From: an uncultured Lachnospiraceae bacterium
GTDB lineage: Bacteria > Bacillota > Clostridia > Lachnospirales > Lachnospiraceae
Length of the DNA stretch: 24,707 nucleotides
NCBI GenBank assembly: GCA_910583815.1
Contig: CAJTZB010000016.1
Span: forward strand, 1-24,707
Reading direction: 5' to 3'
The position numbers and the translations under genes were made by a program. Positions 15,415 through 23,214 of this stretch are shown here, in pieces (positions within the stretch are counted from its first letter, which is position 1; the number at the start of each line of letters is the position of its first letter). The notes under the pieces were generated by a model. It was not told the origin of the DNA, did no database searches, and saw only the letters and a list, made by a program, of their open reading frames with translations.

Positions 15415-18027
15415 ATGCAATATACACTTATAAAACTGCCGCTGAAAGAACTGATCAGCCAGAATTTTAATGTTACGCTAAGCAAAGCAGACGCCATCAG
15501 CAAGGAATACATGATCGCGCAGGACAATTCTCTTTTATTTGATCAGATTGAACGGCTGCGCGGCAAACCTTCTGCACATATCAACGAGCTTATCTTAATT
15601 GTCGCTAAAAGGAACCCAAAACAGGAAACGGCTCTGCGCCATGTTTTAAGCAACGGATTTATCTATAACGGAATCCATTACCGGCGTTTTGGAAAATCAG
15701 CATCACAGGCAAAAGATGGTATTACTGCTTTTGTATGTGACAGCATATTTGAAGAACTGTACCAGATTACACAGATGGACATTGAAGTAAGCGAATGCGT
15801 TATTTCAAAATACGAAGCCCAGCGGTGTCTGCCGTTCAGTTCCTGCACCCTGATTTATGACTATATGCCGAACATTGTAATTATTGGTGAATATGAAAAA
15901 ACATTGCAAAACCAGCTGATTAAATATGTCACTGAACGGAAAAAGGAATTTACAGACAAAGAAACAGGCGAAAAAAAGACCTATCTGGCAAAAGAAATAG
16001 AGGAAGGTTACCGTGACGTAACACTTTCCCCTTTTGATGGCTGTGGCTGCCATGAACATGAATTTATGGAAACCATAAGCACACAGCTCGGACTTGACTA
16101 CCATGCCATCGGCGCGCAGATTCGTTTGCCGTTTATCAAAGGCTACTCTGTTTATATGCCTTTCCGGGCCATCTTAAAGGATTGGGGGGTAGAATCCATT
16201 ATGGATATTTACGGAACAAAACACCCAATTGATACGATTGACTGCATTTGGAACACTTCCATGTTCAAAGGCCATAAGCTGTTCCTCAAAAAATACGGAA
16301 ACCGTGCATGGACAGAATACAACAACACGCTCCGCAAATACAAATACAAACTTGGAATCAGCAAATACAGCCATCATACCAAGAACCTGAACAGATATAC
16401 CCGCATGAACTTCCAGTATTTGCAGTGCCTTGATTTATGGAATCCGAACTACATCGCTTCTTATGAAAAAAGAGAACTTGACAGCTATGACATACTGGAT
16501 AAGCGCAATGACGGAAAAATCGTCACTTTGGCACGCTACACAACCGACCTCTTGGAACACATTATCAAAGGAGAAAAATTTTATGCCTATAAATTTCTGG
16601 GGGTTGCTGACACAGAAAGATATGAGCCTGAAAGCTGTTACTTAGAGGCCGCTTTACTAAACGATACGATGCTGCACGATCCGGCAGTAAAACAATTTCT
16701 TTACCGTAAACTGAAAAAATCTATTGACGAAGCAAAGGTGGGCAAAATTTACTGTTCCGGATTTTATCATACCGGCGTCGGGGACATGATTGGATACTTA
16801 CAGTATGCCGCCGGAAAGGAGCCGTCAGGCTGCCTGAAGGCACACGAACTATATAGCGGAAACTTCCCATGCGGAGATATTGTATCATTCCGTTCCCCGC
16901 TTGTAGACCCTTCCGAAGTGAACAAAGCAAGCATTGTGCAAAATGACATAACAAAGAAATGGCTCCGCCATTTTAGGGAGCAGGATGTTGTGATGTTCAA
17001 TCTGCACGACTTGTCCGCACCACAGCAAGGAGGTGCAGATTTTGACGGAGACATTTTCTTTTTATGTGATGACCCTATTATCATCGGCTCAAAAATCGAA
17101 AAAAACATTGTCCTTGATATTGATGATAAAGCCACTGCCCTTCCGAAACCTTACACAAAAGAAAATATCGTGGAATATGAAGTCATGACCAGAGACAGCC
17201 GCATTGGAGAAATCACAAATGCTGCAACAAGCATTGAAAACAGATATACGACAAAGAAAGACATACAGGACTTATATTCCGACTATGCTTCCCTGCTCCG
17301 GATCTTCCAAGGAAAGGAAATTGACTTTTTAAAAACCGGATTCCGCTGGCATATGGGCAAAGCGCTGCAAAACCAGTTAAAGCAACTGCCCTATTTCCTG
17401 CTCTGGCACTATCCGGATAAACGGAACACCTATGAACGGCTAAAGACATCAAACAAACGTGCAGAATGCGAAGAAGATAAGCTCGTTCTCAATGCCTACC
17501 ACTCTCCTTCTCCAATGAATGAGCTGTGTGATTATATCTGTTCCTGGGAAAAGAAACATATTCTTTGGAACAGGGAAAAAGAACTGCTTGCGGACACAAG
17601 GCATCTGATTCTGCGTTCTGGGGCAGATGTATCAGATAAAGAAGCCCTCCGGATTGTGAGGAGAACTATCAACGCATATGCAGACGAAATCCGCAGGCAT
17701 CTTTCTTTACAAGAAGATCCTAAAAATGCAGCACATTCATTCTGTAAGGAAGAAATTGTTGAACATTTCCGGCAGCAACTATCAAAAAGTCTTGGTTTTG
17801 AAGAGGAAGCCATCGCGAACTATGTGATTCATGTTTCCTATAGCAGCCTGTCCATCAGCAAAGCATTTGCATGGGCAGGTTATGGGGACTATATTATCAT
17901 GAATTTAAAACGCAACACAAAATCCGTACAAACTGCTTCTATTACGGAAGTTCCTGATAAAACTGACAATTCCTATGAATATTTAGGAAAATACTATCAA
18001 TTTACGGAGGGTATAGATGACAGATAA
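15415..18027 (+). CDS. single-chain RNA polymerase of the cellular RdRP/YonO two-barrel superfamily
   Basis: 870 residues; the ATG has ACGGAGG five bases upstream. The hallmark is GGADFDGDIFFLCDDP with metal-binding D542-F-D544-G-D546, the motif shared by the beta' subunit, eukaryotic QDE-1-like RdRPs and phage YonO-type polymerases. About 50 residues before it lies G487-DIVSFRSPLVDPSEV, matching the RdRP pattern of a glycine turn, R-x-P and a downstream P that precedes the catalytic barrel. Near the N-terminus RRFGKSASQAKDG (90-102) resembles the F-x-S-x-S-Q-x-R stretch of eukaryotic RdRPs. The length fits YonO-like proteins (about 900). In SPbeta, YonO is a DNA-templated polymerase for late phage genes, so the same role for the tail genes here is the best guess, although RNA-templated activity cannot be excluded. 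The zinc-ribbon gene overlaps its 3' end by 11 bases. It is not annotated in standard ways by name alone and could be missed. Confidence 0.88.
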   Translation: MQYTLIKLPLKELISQNFNVTLSKADAISKEYMIAQDNSLLFDQIERLRGKPSAHINELILIVAKRNPKQETALRHVLSNGFIYNGIHYRRFGKSASQAKDGITAFVCDSIFEELYQITQMDIEVSECVISKYEAQRCLPFSSCTLIYDYMPNIVIIGEYEKTLQNQLIKYVTERKKEFTDKETGEKKTYLAKEIEEGYRDVTLSPFDGCGCHEHEFMETISTQLGLDYHAIGAQIRLPFIKGYSVYMPFRAILKDWGVESIMDIYGTKHPIDTIDCIWNTSMFKGHKLFLKKYGNRAWTEYNNTLRKYKYKLGISKYSHHTKNLNRYTRMNFQYLQCLDLWNPNYIASYEKRELDSYDILDKRNDGKIVTLARYTTDLLEHIIKGEKFYAYKFLGVADTERYEPESCYLEAALLNDTMLHDPAVKQFLYRKLKKSIDEAKVGKIYCSGFYHTGVGDMIGYLQYAAGKEPSGCLKAHELYSGNFPCGDIVSFRSPLVDPSEVNKASIVQNDITKKWLRHFREQDVVMFNLHDLSAPQQGGADFDGDIFFLCDDPIIIGSKIEKNIVLDIDDKATALPKPYTKENIVEYEVMTRDSRIGEITNAATSIENRYTTKKDIQDLYSDYASLLRIFQGKEIDFLKTGFRWHMGKALQNQLKQLPYFLLWHYPDKRNTYERLKTSNKRAECEEDKLVLNAYHSPSPMNELCDYICSWEKKHILWNREKELLADTRHLILRSGADVSDKEALRIVRRTINAYADEIRRHLSLQEDPKNAAHSFCKEEIVEHFRQQLSKSLGFEEEAIANYVIHVSYSSLSISKAFAWAGYGDYIIMNLKRNTKSVQTASITEVPDKTDNSYEYLGKYYQFTEGIDDR

Positions 18028-18844
18028 ATATTTATATGAAATCATGGACGACTATAAACATGCTGCACTGGCCAAAGAAAAAGACGCCCTGTTTCAGACG
18101 TTCTGTTCTTCCATCTGGGAAAACTGCTGCAAACAGAGACTCTGCCTAAAAGAAATCCGTTTCAAAGTAAAAAAAGAACTGCTGCAGACCCCCATCGGAC
18201 AAGTATTTCAGGCGTATTCCAAGATAGAATACATGGGATATCAGGCAATGTCAGAGGAAACCGACTGGCGCAGCCTGCTGTGCCAAAAGCTGAGCAACCT
18301 CTATACAAAATATTTTGATAAGGAAGTCATCTTAAACCGCGAATATCTGTATCTTCTGCATACTCCAAAAAGGCTCTATTGTAACTGGCTGAAAGGAAAT
18401 GCTTTTACACCAGAAGAAGCTTTGGCTCTTATTAAAGAAGCGATGGAGAAAGCAGAACAGAAAAAAGCTGTTTTCCAGAACCAGAAAATGGAGCTGTCTT
18501 GGCAGGAATACAAGCAAGTCGCAGAAGGCTTTCTGCGAAAGCTGTTTGATTGCTGCAAACTGCTTGACCACTATGAAAAAGCCTCCGATTTCTATAATAT
18601 CTATGATTTTATGAATGAGGATAATTTTTATGTCCGTTACTTCTGCAAAAGCCTTGAGGCCTATATGAAAAATTATACGAAAGAATATTATGGCCTAAAG
18701 CGCGGCAGAAACAAGAAATACATAAGATGCAGCCTGTGCGGTAGTTTGATTGAACGTACCGGCCCGAATACACGGTACTGTACAGAATGCAGACGAAACC
18801 GCAGGCTGCAAACAAAGAGAGCATGGCTGAAACGTGCCTGCTAG
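18017..18844 (+). CDS. zinc-ribbon protein, putative RNA polymerase partner
   Basis: 275 residues, starting inside the end of the polymerase gene (11-base overlap) with GGAGG upstream, so the two are translationally coupled. The first ~220 residues are helical, rich in Lys, Glu and aromatic residues, with no membrane segment; the family is not recognised. The C-terminus has four cysteines, C238-x2-C241 and C255-x2-C258 (CSLCGSLIERTGPNTRYCTEC), followed by a strongly basic tail (RRNRRLQTKRAWLKR). This is a zinc ribbon suited to DNA, RNA or polymerase contact. The coupling suggests a subunit, sigma-like promoter-recognition factor or elongation factor of the single-chain polymerase; inferred from position and the ribbon. 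Confidence 0.82.
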   Translation: MTDKYLYEIMDDYKHAALAKEKDALFQTFCSSIWENCCKQRLCLKEIRFKVKKELLQTPIGQVFQAYSKIEYMGYQAMSEETDWRSLLCQKLSNLYTKYFDKEVILNREYLYLLHTPKRLYCNWLKGNAFTPEEALALIKEAMEKAEQKKAVFQNQKMELSWQEYKQVAEGFLRKLFDCCKLLDHYEKASDFYNIYDFMNEDNFYVRYFCKSLEAYMKNYTKEYYGLKRGRNKKYIRCSLCGSLIERTGPNTRYCTECRRNRRLQTKRAWLKRAC

Positions 18845-18901
18845 ACTTTTTTAAATCTTATAAAAAGCCTTGATTCTTCTGCGTTTTCCCGGCATTTTCT
18901 G

Positions 18902-18929
18902 TTGTTATATATACATTAGTGAGTAATAA
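18902..18929 (+). promoter_or_regulatory. possible promoter of the tail module
   Basis: TTGTTA (18902-18907), 16 bases, TAATAA (18924-18929), with a second AT-rich candidate TATATA at 18908-18913. This 177-base gap (18845-19021) holds no gene. A promoter for the element's own polymerase could equally lie here and would not be recognisable. Confidence 0.35.
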
Positions 18930-18948
18930 GGAATTATTTCTCATGCGA

Positions 18949-18981
18949 CAGGCGGCACTGCCGTTCTGACGGTGCTGCCTG
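18949..18981 (+). other. GC-rich hairpin upstream of the first tail gene
   Basis: CAGGCGGCA (18949-18957) pairs with TGCTGCCTG (18973-18981, one G-U), and CCGT pairs with ACGG inside, leaving a three-base bulge. No U-tract follows. The 5' arm overlaps a reversed 0A-like heptamer (TGTCGCA on the minus strand, 18944-18950). Confidence 0.55.
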
Positions 18982-19021
18982 CTGCCTTCTAAATCTCACC
19001 GGAAAGGAAACCAGCTAACCT

Positions 19022-19816
19022 ATGAGCCTGAAATTCAGCAAAGCATTTTTAATGTCAGGAAAAGATTTTGCACTTACCCCCTCTATTACACTGCACCACC
19101 CTACAATAGAAGAAATCCTCTCCATCAATGGTTCTTCCTTTCCGGATTATTTTTATTGGGGCTATGTACAGACACTGCTTGCCGACCCTTATGCAAACAT
19201 GGTGATGTTAGACGATATGGGCAGGAACTATCTGGATGTCTCGCCCTATGAAGTATTTGCTCTGCAATGGGACCATTGTAACACTGCTTTCAGTGTTCAT
19301 GACGCCCATCCATTGCGGCATATTACAGAAGCTATCTCCTTTTTTATCAAAGAAGAACATTGTTTTGAAAAAGGAGTATATGAAGACGGCTCTGTCTGTT
19401 TTTATGACAGAAATAACCCTGCCTGCCAGATTAACGAAGAAATATTTGGCTGCCTCCACGAATGGGTCAAGGCAGTCAATAAAATAGAGAATTCCGATAA
19501 CATCAGGCCTGCAGATGAAAATGCACGGCGCATTTTAATTGAAGACATGCGCGATACGCAGAAAAAAGCAGGAAAACGGAAGAAAAAGCAGGAAGAAGGG
19601 TTTGATTATCTTGGCAGTCTGATGTCTGCAGTCAGTTTTTGCGGCAATGGCTCCCTGACACCACATGAGCTTGGCAGCTGCAAACTGTACTGGCTGAACG
19701 AAGCACTCTCTATCCGTAATAAAAAGGACTATGCCGACCACTTGCTGGATGGCATTTATCACGGAACCATCAATTCCAAAGAGATACATAAGAAAGAAAT
19801 GGACTGGATCACATAA
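19022..19816 (+). CDS. probable phage tail assembly chaperone-like protein
   Basis: 264 residues. The ribosome site (AAAGGAAA) is rather far, about 13 bases from the ATG. The N-terminal stretch ITLHHPTIEEILSINGSSF followed by YFYWGYVQTLL resembles the 'PTI-x-EI-x-x-I-G' opening of Gp15-type and related tail assembly chaperones in Firmicutes phages. A Lys-rich linker (about residues 178-196, KKAGKRKKKQEEGF) separates this from a C-terminal helical part (about 200-264). No membrane segment. It precedes the tube-like gene and the tape measure, as chaperones usually do, though the lysis genes are inserted between. The call rests on a short motif and context. Confidence 0.6.
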   Translation: MSLKFSKAFLMSGKDFALTPSITLHHPTIEEILSINGSSFPDYFYWGYVQTLLADPYANMVMLDDMGRNYLDVSPYEVFALQWDHCNTAFSVHDAHPLRHITEAISFFIKEEHCFEKGVYEDGSVCFYDRNNPACQINEEIFGCLHEWVKAVNKIENSDNIRPADENARRILIEDMRDTQKKAGKRKKKQEEGFDYLGSLMSAVSFCGNGSLTPHELGSCKLYWLNEALSIRNKKDYADHLLDGIYHGTINSKEIHKKEMDWIT

Positions 19817-19836
19817 TCCGGTTTTTTTCTATAAAA

Positions 19837-19875
19837 AATTTCCGCAAGCGAAAAAAATTTCTGCTTGCGGAAATT
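19837..19875 (-). terminator. strong hairpin, terminator-like on the minus strand
   Basis: AATTTCCGCAAGC (19837-19849) pairs fully with GCTTGCGGAAATT (19863-19875). Read on the minus strand it is followed by a run of six Ts, forming an intrinsic terminator, yet no minus-strand gene feeds it. On the plus strand it has no U-tract and would be a stable element in the leader of the tube gene. It may block antisense transcription or stabilise the sense mRNA. Confidence 0.6.
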
Positions 19876-19876
19876 G

Positions 19877-19897
19877 CAAATCTGCTTTGCAGATTTG
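19877..19897 (+). other. second hairpin in the tube-gene leader
   Basis: CAAATCTGC (19877-19885) and GCAGATTTG (19889-19897), perfect nine-pair stem with loop TTT, one base after the previous hairpin. Further pairing is possible downstream (GCACGG near 19960 with CCGTGC near 19993). The 199-base leader 19817-20015 contains no separate gene. Confidence 0.6.
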
Positions 19898-20015
19898 GGG
19901 ATGAGTGCACCTTATGGCAGTGCAAACTTACCCTTTTACACAACGGCATGGCCTGTGTCCGCACGGTACCCGCAGCCTGCCGTACAAAAAAGCCGTGCAG
20001 AAAAGAGGAAAAAAC

Positions 20016-20810
20016 ATGAAATACGCTTTCAAAAAGGTAAGACGAATCATTATCAACGATTTGGCTACAAAGCAGCACAGAGTCACCTTAAATGACTTAA
20101 AGAATTTTAAGATCAATGGCTCTCAGGAAACCGTATATGCAGAAGGCAGAGACGGCAAAAAGCTTGCGGCCTTTGACATCAACAAAGTTGCAAGCATCAC
20201 TGCAGAAAACGGCTCTGTTGACGAAGGATACCTTGCCCTGCAGGTAGGCTCCGAAGTTGTCAAAGTAACAAACGGCTCTGCTGTCTTAATCAGAGAAGAA
20301 TTTGAAGTGTCCGATGGTGCAGCAAGCGTTGTATTGTCTTACAAAGCCGCCGGTGACGATGTCAGATACATCTACAAAGCAGACGTCAATGGCCTTCCAG
20401 GTGATGTCTATACTCTAGGCACCACGGCATCCGATACAGAGTTTGCCTATGCAGCAGAGACAAAAACCATTACGCTGCCAACAGATGCATTCAAGGCCGG
20501 CGACACTGTTATCATCGACTACCATCCAATCTTCAAAGAGTATGAGGAAATCACGAACGATGCCAACAAATTCTCCATGAGCGGTGAAATCATTGTAGAT
20601 GCATGGTTTACTGACCTTTGTTCCGAAGCAGACGTACCGCTTCAGCTCTATCTGCCAAAGGGCAAAATCTCCGGTACGATTGACTTATCTGCCGGTGATC
20701 AGGCTGCCGTACAGGGAATTGAAATTGAGTCCATGACAAGGGCATGCAGCGGCGAAACAGGAAACCTCTGGACACTCAGAAAGTACGACTTGTCAAACGC
20801 TGAAAAGTAA
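20016..20810 (+). CDS. probable phage tail tube / major tail protein
   Basis: 264 residues from the ATG at 20016, with AGAGGAA about eight bases upstream. An in-frame extension to 19905 runs through the structured leader and is rejected. The protein is beta-rich with alternating hydrophobic and polar stretches: a basic N-tail (MKYAFKKVRRIIINDL), then two beta domains (about 45-100; about 100-180 with YKAAGDDVRYIYKADVNGL), then a segment SMSGEIIVDAWFTDLCSEADVPLQLYLPKGKISG typical of inserts seen in structural tail proteins (read in parts). No enzymatic motif or signal peptide. Genomic place before holin, endolysin and tape measure supports a structural role. Tube versus other structural protein cannot be settled by eye. 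Confidence 0.62.
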   Translation: MKYAFKKVRRIIINDLATKQHRVTLNDLKNFKINGSQETVYAEGRDGKKLAAFDINKVASITAENGSVDEGYLALQVGSEVVKVTNGSAVLIREEFEVSDGAASVVLSYKAAGDDVRYIYKADVNGLPGDVYTLGTTASDTEFAYAAETKTITLPTDAFKAGDTVIIDYHPIFKEYEEITNDANKFSMSGEIIVDAWFTDLCSEADVPLQLYLPKGKISGTIDLSAGDQAAVQGIEIESMTRACSGETGNLWTLRKYDLSNAEK

Positions 20811-20836
20811 AAAATTCCTATCAAAATTTTAGGCCA

Positions 20837-20866
20837 TGCCGGTGTGCAGGTAATCTCACACCGGCA
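20837..20866 (+). other. GC-rich hairpin between tube and holin genes
   Basis: TGCCGGTGTG (20837-20846) pairs fully with CACACCGGCA (20857-20866) around a ten-base loop. It is followed by A-rich sequence, not Us, so it is not a standard plus-strand terminator. Confidence 0.65.
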
Positions 20867-20897
20867 AAACCAAATCCAAAAGTGAGGTGCAAAAACC

Positions 20898-21212
20898 ATA
20901 AACGACACTTTATTTCAAATAATTCTTGGTGCTATCTCCGTTATCGGCGCAGTGATTACCTATGTGGCAATTCCTTATATCAAAGCTACCGCAGACTCTT
21001 CCAAACTTGCCCAGTACAAAGAATGGGCGTCTCTTGCAGTAAATACGGCAGAAATGCTTTGGAGTGAGGGCGGACAAGGCAAAGACAAAAAGGCTTATGT
21101 TACAGAGTTTTTGAACCACCTTTTCAACCACAAAAAAACGGTTATTACGCCAGAACAGATCAATATCCTGATCGAGTCTGCCGTAAAAGAGATGAAGGAG
21201 GCGTTGTCATGA
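20898..21212 (+). CDS. phage holin, LLH-type, with an apparent ATA start
   Basis: About 104 residues. The reading frame is open back to a TGA at 20883, yet there is no ATG, GTG or TTG before the GTG at 20952, which would delete most of the membrane helix. At 20898 an ATA follows a GAGGTG ribosome site (20885-20890) with seven bases between, giving (M)NDTLFQIILGAISVIGAVITYVAIPYIK, a textbook holin start with one membrane helix at about 4-26. Residues 30-104 are helical and charged (EWASLAVNTAEMLW; AVKEMKEALS), as in the LLH holin family. Its stop overlaps the endolysin start (ATGA). Holins form the membrane lesion that releases the endolysin. Oddity: non-standard start, either a translation-tuning codon or a mutated ATG. 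Confidence 0.8.
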   Translation: MNDTLFQIILGAISVIGAVITYVAIPYIKATADSSKLAQYKEWASLAVNTAEMLWSEGGQGKDKKAYVTEFLNHLFNHKKTVITPEQINILIESAVKEMKEALS

Positions 21213-21967
21213 AACCTGTCAGCTATCTTCAGACTGACCCTCGTTGGAAAAGCCATGATTATTCTGCCAAAGGCGAGAAAAAGACCATTGGCAGCTCCGG
21301 GTGCGGCCCGACTGCTGCCGCTATGGTAATCGCAACATTAAAGGACAAGCACGTAACCCCTGTGACAACCGCCGACTGGTCCGTTGCCCACGGATATAAA
21401 GCGCTGAACCAAGGGACATTTTACAGTTATTTTATTCCGCAGTTTTCTGCGTATGGAATTTTATGCAAACGCCTGAATACATCAAACCTTTATGGCAAGA
21501 AAACCTCTTCTGCCCATACCGAGGCACTGGATGCCCTCAAAAACGGCAACTGGGTCATCGCCTGCATGGGCAAAGGAAACTGGACCAAATCCGGACATTT
21601 TATTCTGCTGTACGCTTTTGAAAACGGATATGTGTGGATTAATGACCCTGCTTCCACGGCTGCAGTCCGAACAAAAAACACATGGGATCTGTTCTCCGGA
21701 CAAGTCAAATATCTATGGATTGTCACAGTTCCGGAGCAGTTTAAAACCGGAAATACCACAGCTTCCTCCGCTGTCATCGGCAAAGTATCCAACTGCTTCC
21801 AACTGAATATGCGGAAAACACCCAAGGTAGAAAACGGAAATATTATCTCTGTTTTGAACGTAAATGAAGAGCTCACTCTTTTAGATACGGCAAACAGCTG
21901 GTACAAGGCAGAAACAAAGCAGCATATCATCGGATACGTATCCAGCAAATACATTACCATACAATAG
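21209..21967 (+). CDS. endolysin: C39-like cysteine peptidase with SH3 domain
   Basis: 252 residues, no signal peptide, start overlapping the holin stop with GGAGG upstream. N-terminal papain-like/C39-type domain (1-175): catalytic Cys32 in SSGCGPTAAAMV, His130 in KSGHFILLY, and Asp146 in WINDP, a complete triad pattern. It would cut peptide bonds in the peptidoglycan stem or cross-bridge. The C-terminal SH3-like wall-binding domain spans about 188-252 (KVSNCFQLNMRKTPKVENG; SWYKAETKQHIIGYVSSKYI). With the holin gene it forms the lysis cassette. Release of phage or tail particles is the likely function. Confidence 0.9.
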   Translation: MKPVSYLQTDPRWKSHDYSAKGEKKTIGSSGCGPTAAAMVIATLKDKHVTPVTTADWSVAHGYKALNQGTFYSYFIPQFSAYGILCKRLNTSNLYGKKTSSAHTEALDALKNGNWVIACMGKGNWTKSGHFILLYAFENGYVWINDPASTAAVRTKNTWDLFSGQVKYLWIVTVPEQFKTGNTTASSAVIGKVSNCFQLNMRKTPKVENGNIISVLNVNEELTLLDTANSWYKAETKQHIIGYVSSKYITIQ

Positions 21968-21986
21968 CGTCAGCGCATACTGACGC
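21967..21986 (+). other. hairpin at the endolysin stop codon
   Basis: GCGTCAG (21967-21973) pairs fully with CTGACGC (21980-21986) around a six-base loop; the first G is the last base of the endolysin stop. It is followed by AGGAAAGGCC and the next start codon, with no U-tract. Confidence 0.6.
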
Positions 21987-22000
21987 CAGGAAAGGCCTTT

Positions 22001-22525
22001 ATGGAAGCAATTACTGAACTAATAAACGTTGATTTCTCCTCCGTTTTTGCTGCCGTTTTTATCATTCTGGTTGGTCTGAAAGCAATCGTGCCTCTGCTTG
22101 AATGGGCGGTCGAAAAGCTTGGCCTGGAAACAAAATGGATGCGCAGGCGGCGGGAAGAACACACGCTGCTCGTCCGCACATCACAGAACCTTGACGCCTT
22201 GCAGAAAACACATGCACAGGATATGCAAAAATCAGACCTGCACGACAAAGCACTGCAAGCCGATGTGAAAAAGCTTACCGCAATGTTTATAGACAAGCAG
22301 ATTGATGATATGCGGTATGAGATACTGAATTTCTCTGCTTCCCTCTCCGCCGGGCATACGTATCACAGAGAAGCTTTTGACCATATTATGAAACTATACC
22401 ATAAGTATGAAAAGATACTGTCGGAACATAATCTGGAAAACGGCCTTGTAGAAGAAAGCATAAAGTATATTCAGGAAAAATACCGCGAAAGTTTAAATAG
22501 CAGCCCGAAAAAGGAAGCAATTTGA
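22001..22525 (+). CDS. membrane-anchored coiled-coil phage protein
   Basis: 174 residues; AGGAAAGG lies about six bases upstream of the ATG. One N-terminal hydrophobic helix (about residues 12-34, FSSVFAAVFIILVGLKAIVPLL), then a short basic stretch (KWMRRRREEH), then a long charged helix about 50-100 (QKTHAQDMQKSDLHDKALQ) and a helical C-terminus. This layout occurs in proteins that accompany holin/endolysin cassettes in Firmicutes prophages, for example second holins or holin-associated membrane proteins. No catalytic motif is seen. It is 33 bases downstream of the endolysin. The exact family is not recognised. Confidence 0.7.
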   Translation: MEAITELINVDFSSVFAAVFIILVGLKAIVPLLEWAVEKLGLETKWMRRRREEHTLLVRTSQNLDALQKTHAQDMQKSDLHDKALQADVKKLTAMFIDKQIDDMRYEILNFSASLSAGHTYHREAFDHIMKLYHKYEKILSEHNLENGLVEESIKYIQEKYRESLNSSPKKEAI

Positions 22526-22577
22526 CAAACTCTGTCGAGCGATTATCCTTGTAAAGTTTGCCCGCGTATTTTACCAT
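22523..22577 (+). promoter_or_regulatory. promoter with 0A-like boxes, first Spo0A-C gene
   Basis: TGACAAA (22523-22529) and TGTCGAG (22533-22539) resemble the Spo0A box TGTCGAA; nine bases later TTGTAA (22549-22554), a 17-base spacer and TACCAT (22572-22577) form a promoter. The whole arrangement recurs 600 bases downstream. An alternative TTGCCC-18-TATAAT (22558-22587) overlaps it. Confidence 0.62.
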
Positions 22578-22613
22578 ATTTTATAATATGCTTATGAATA
22601 AGGAAGGAACATT

Positions 22614-23093
22614 ATGCCAACAGAAAGCGAAATCAAAAGCACATTACGCAGGCTTGGAGTAAAAACGACAAACCACGGATACTCCTATGTCACATATGGC
22701 ATATTGCTGACGTTAAAGGATAAAAACTATCTCGAATACATCACAAAAAATCTCTATGTAGATATTGCGCACAACTTTAACACTTCCGATCTCTGTGTAG
22801 AACGTGACATCCGGACTACTGTGGAAGCTATCTGGAATACCGATGATACCGAACTGCTGATGGAAATCTGCGATGGTGTTTCTATTCCAAAGAGGCCTGC
22901 CAACAAAAGATTCTTTGAACTGATGCACGACTATTTCACAAGAATTACAGACAAAAACAGCAAAAAATCCTGTTCTGAATGCACCGAAGAGCAATGCCCT
23001 CAGTTAAAGCGCCTGCATAAACGCATTTCAGAACTGGAAAAGGAAAATGCACATCTGACCCATATGTTAGGGGAGCTGCGCGGGCAGCAATAA
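22614..23093 (+). CDS. Spo0A C-terminal-domain regulator 1, with coiled-coil tail
   Basis: 159 residues; AAGGAAGG precedes the ATG by about six bases. Residues 1-113 match the Spo0A effector domain: L-R-R-L-G-V near the start, Y-x-Y-x-x-x-G (GYSYVTYGILL), YLEYITKNLYVDIAHNFNT, then the recognition-helix region VERDIRTTVEAIWNT and RPANKRFFELMHDYF, as in the VERAIRHAIEVAW / KPTNSEFIA region of Spo0A. The phosphorylation receiver domain is absent, so activity should not need a phosphorelay. The C-terminus is a Cys-bearing linker (CSECTEEQC) and a leucine-zipper-like helix (LHKRISELEKENAHLTHML), likely for dimerisation. Its own promoter has 0A-like boxes, suggesting autoregulation. A close paralogue follows. 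Location within a tail/lysis module is unusual. Confidence 0.85.
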   Translation: MPTESEIKSTLRRLGVKTTNHGYSYVTYGILLTLKDKNYLEYITKNLYVDIAHNFNTSDLCVERDIRTTVEAIWNTDDTELLMEICDGVSIPKRPANKRFFELMHDYFTRITDKNSKKSCSECTEEQCPQLKRLHKRISELEKENAHLTHMLGELRGQQ

Positions 23094-23122
23094 GCCCTTA
23101 TTCTTCCTGCTCTTGCTAATTT

Positions 23123-23177
23123 CGTCGAATCCTGTCGCCTTATTATTCTTGTAATGCTTACTTTCTCATTCTACCAT
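23123..23177 (+). promoter_or_regulatory. promoter with 0A-like boxes, second Spo0A-C gene
   Basis: CGTCGAA (23123-23129) and TGTCGCC (23133-23139), then nine bases, TTGTAA (23149-23154), 17 bases, TACCAT (23172-23177). Every element is offset by exactly 600 bases from the copy at 22523-22577, while the sequence between has diverged, which marks these blocks as functional. Confidence 0.65.
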
Positions 23178-23214
23178 ATTTTCAGACACACATCAAAATA
23201 AGGAATGGTATACT

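Noticed and set aside
15415..18027. Interpretation of the 870-residue protein as a DNA primase, helicase or reverse transcriptase
   Set aside because: No Walker motifs, no TOPRIM pattern and no YxDD motif; the D-F-D-G-D context matches two-barrel RNA polymerases.
19905..20015. Extended start of the tube-like protein
   Set aside because: The in-frame extension covers the structured leader and lacks a good ribosome site; AGAGGAA before 20016 is better.
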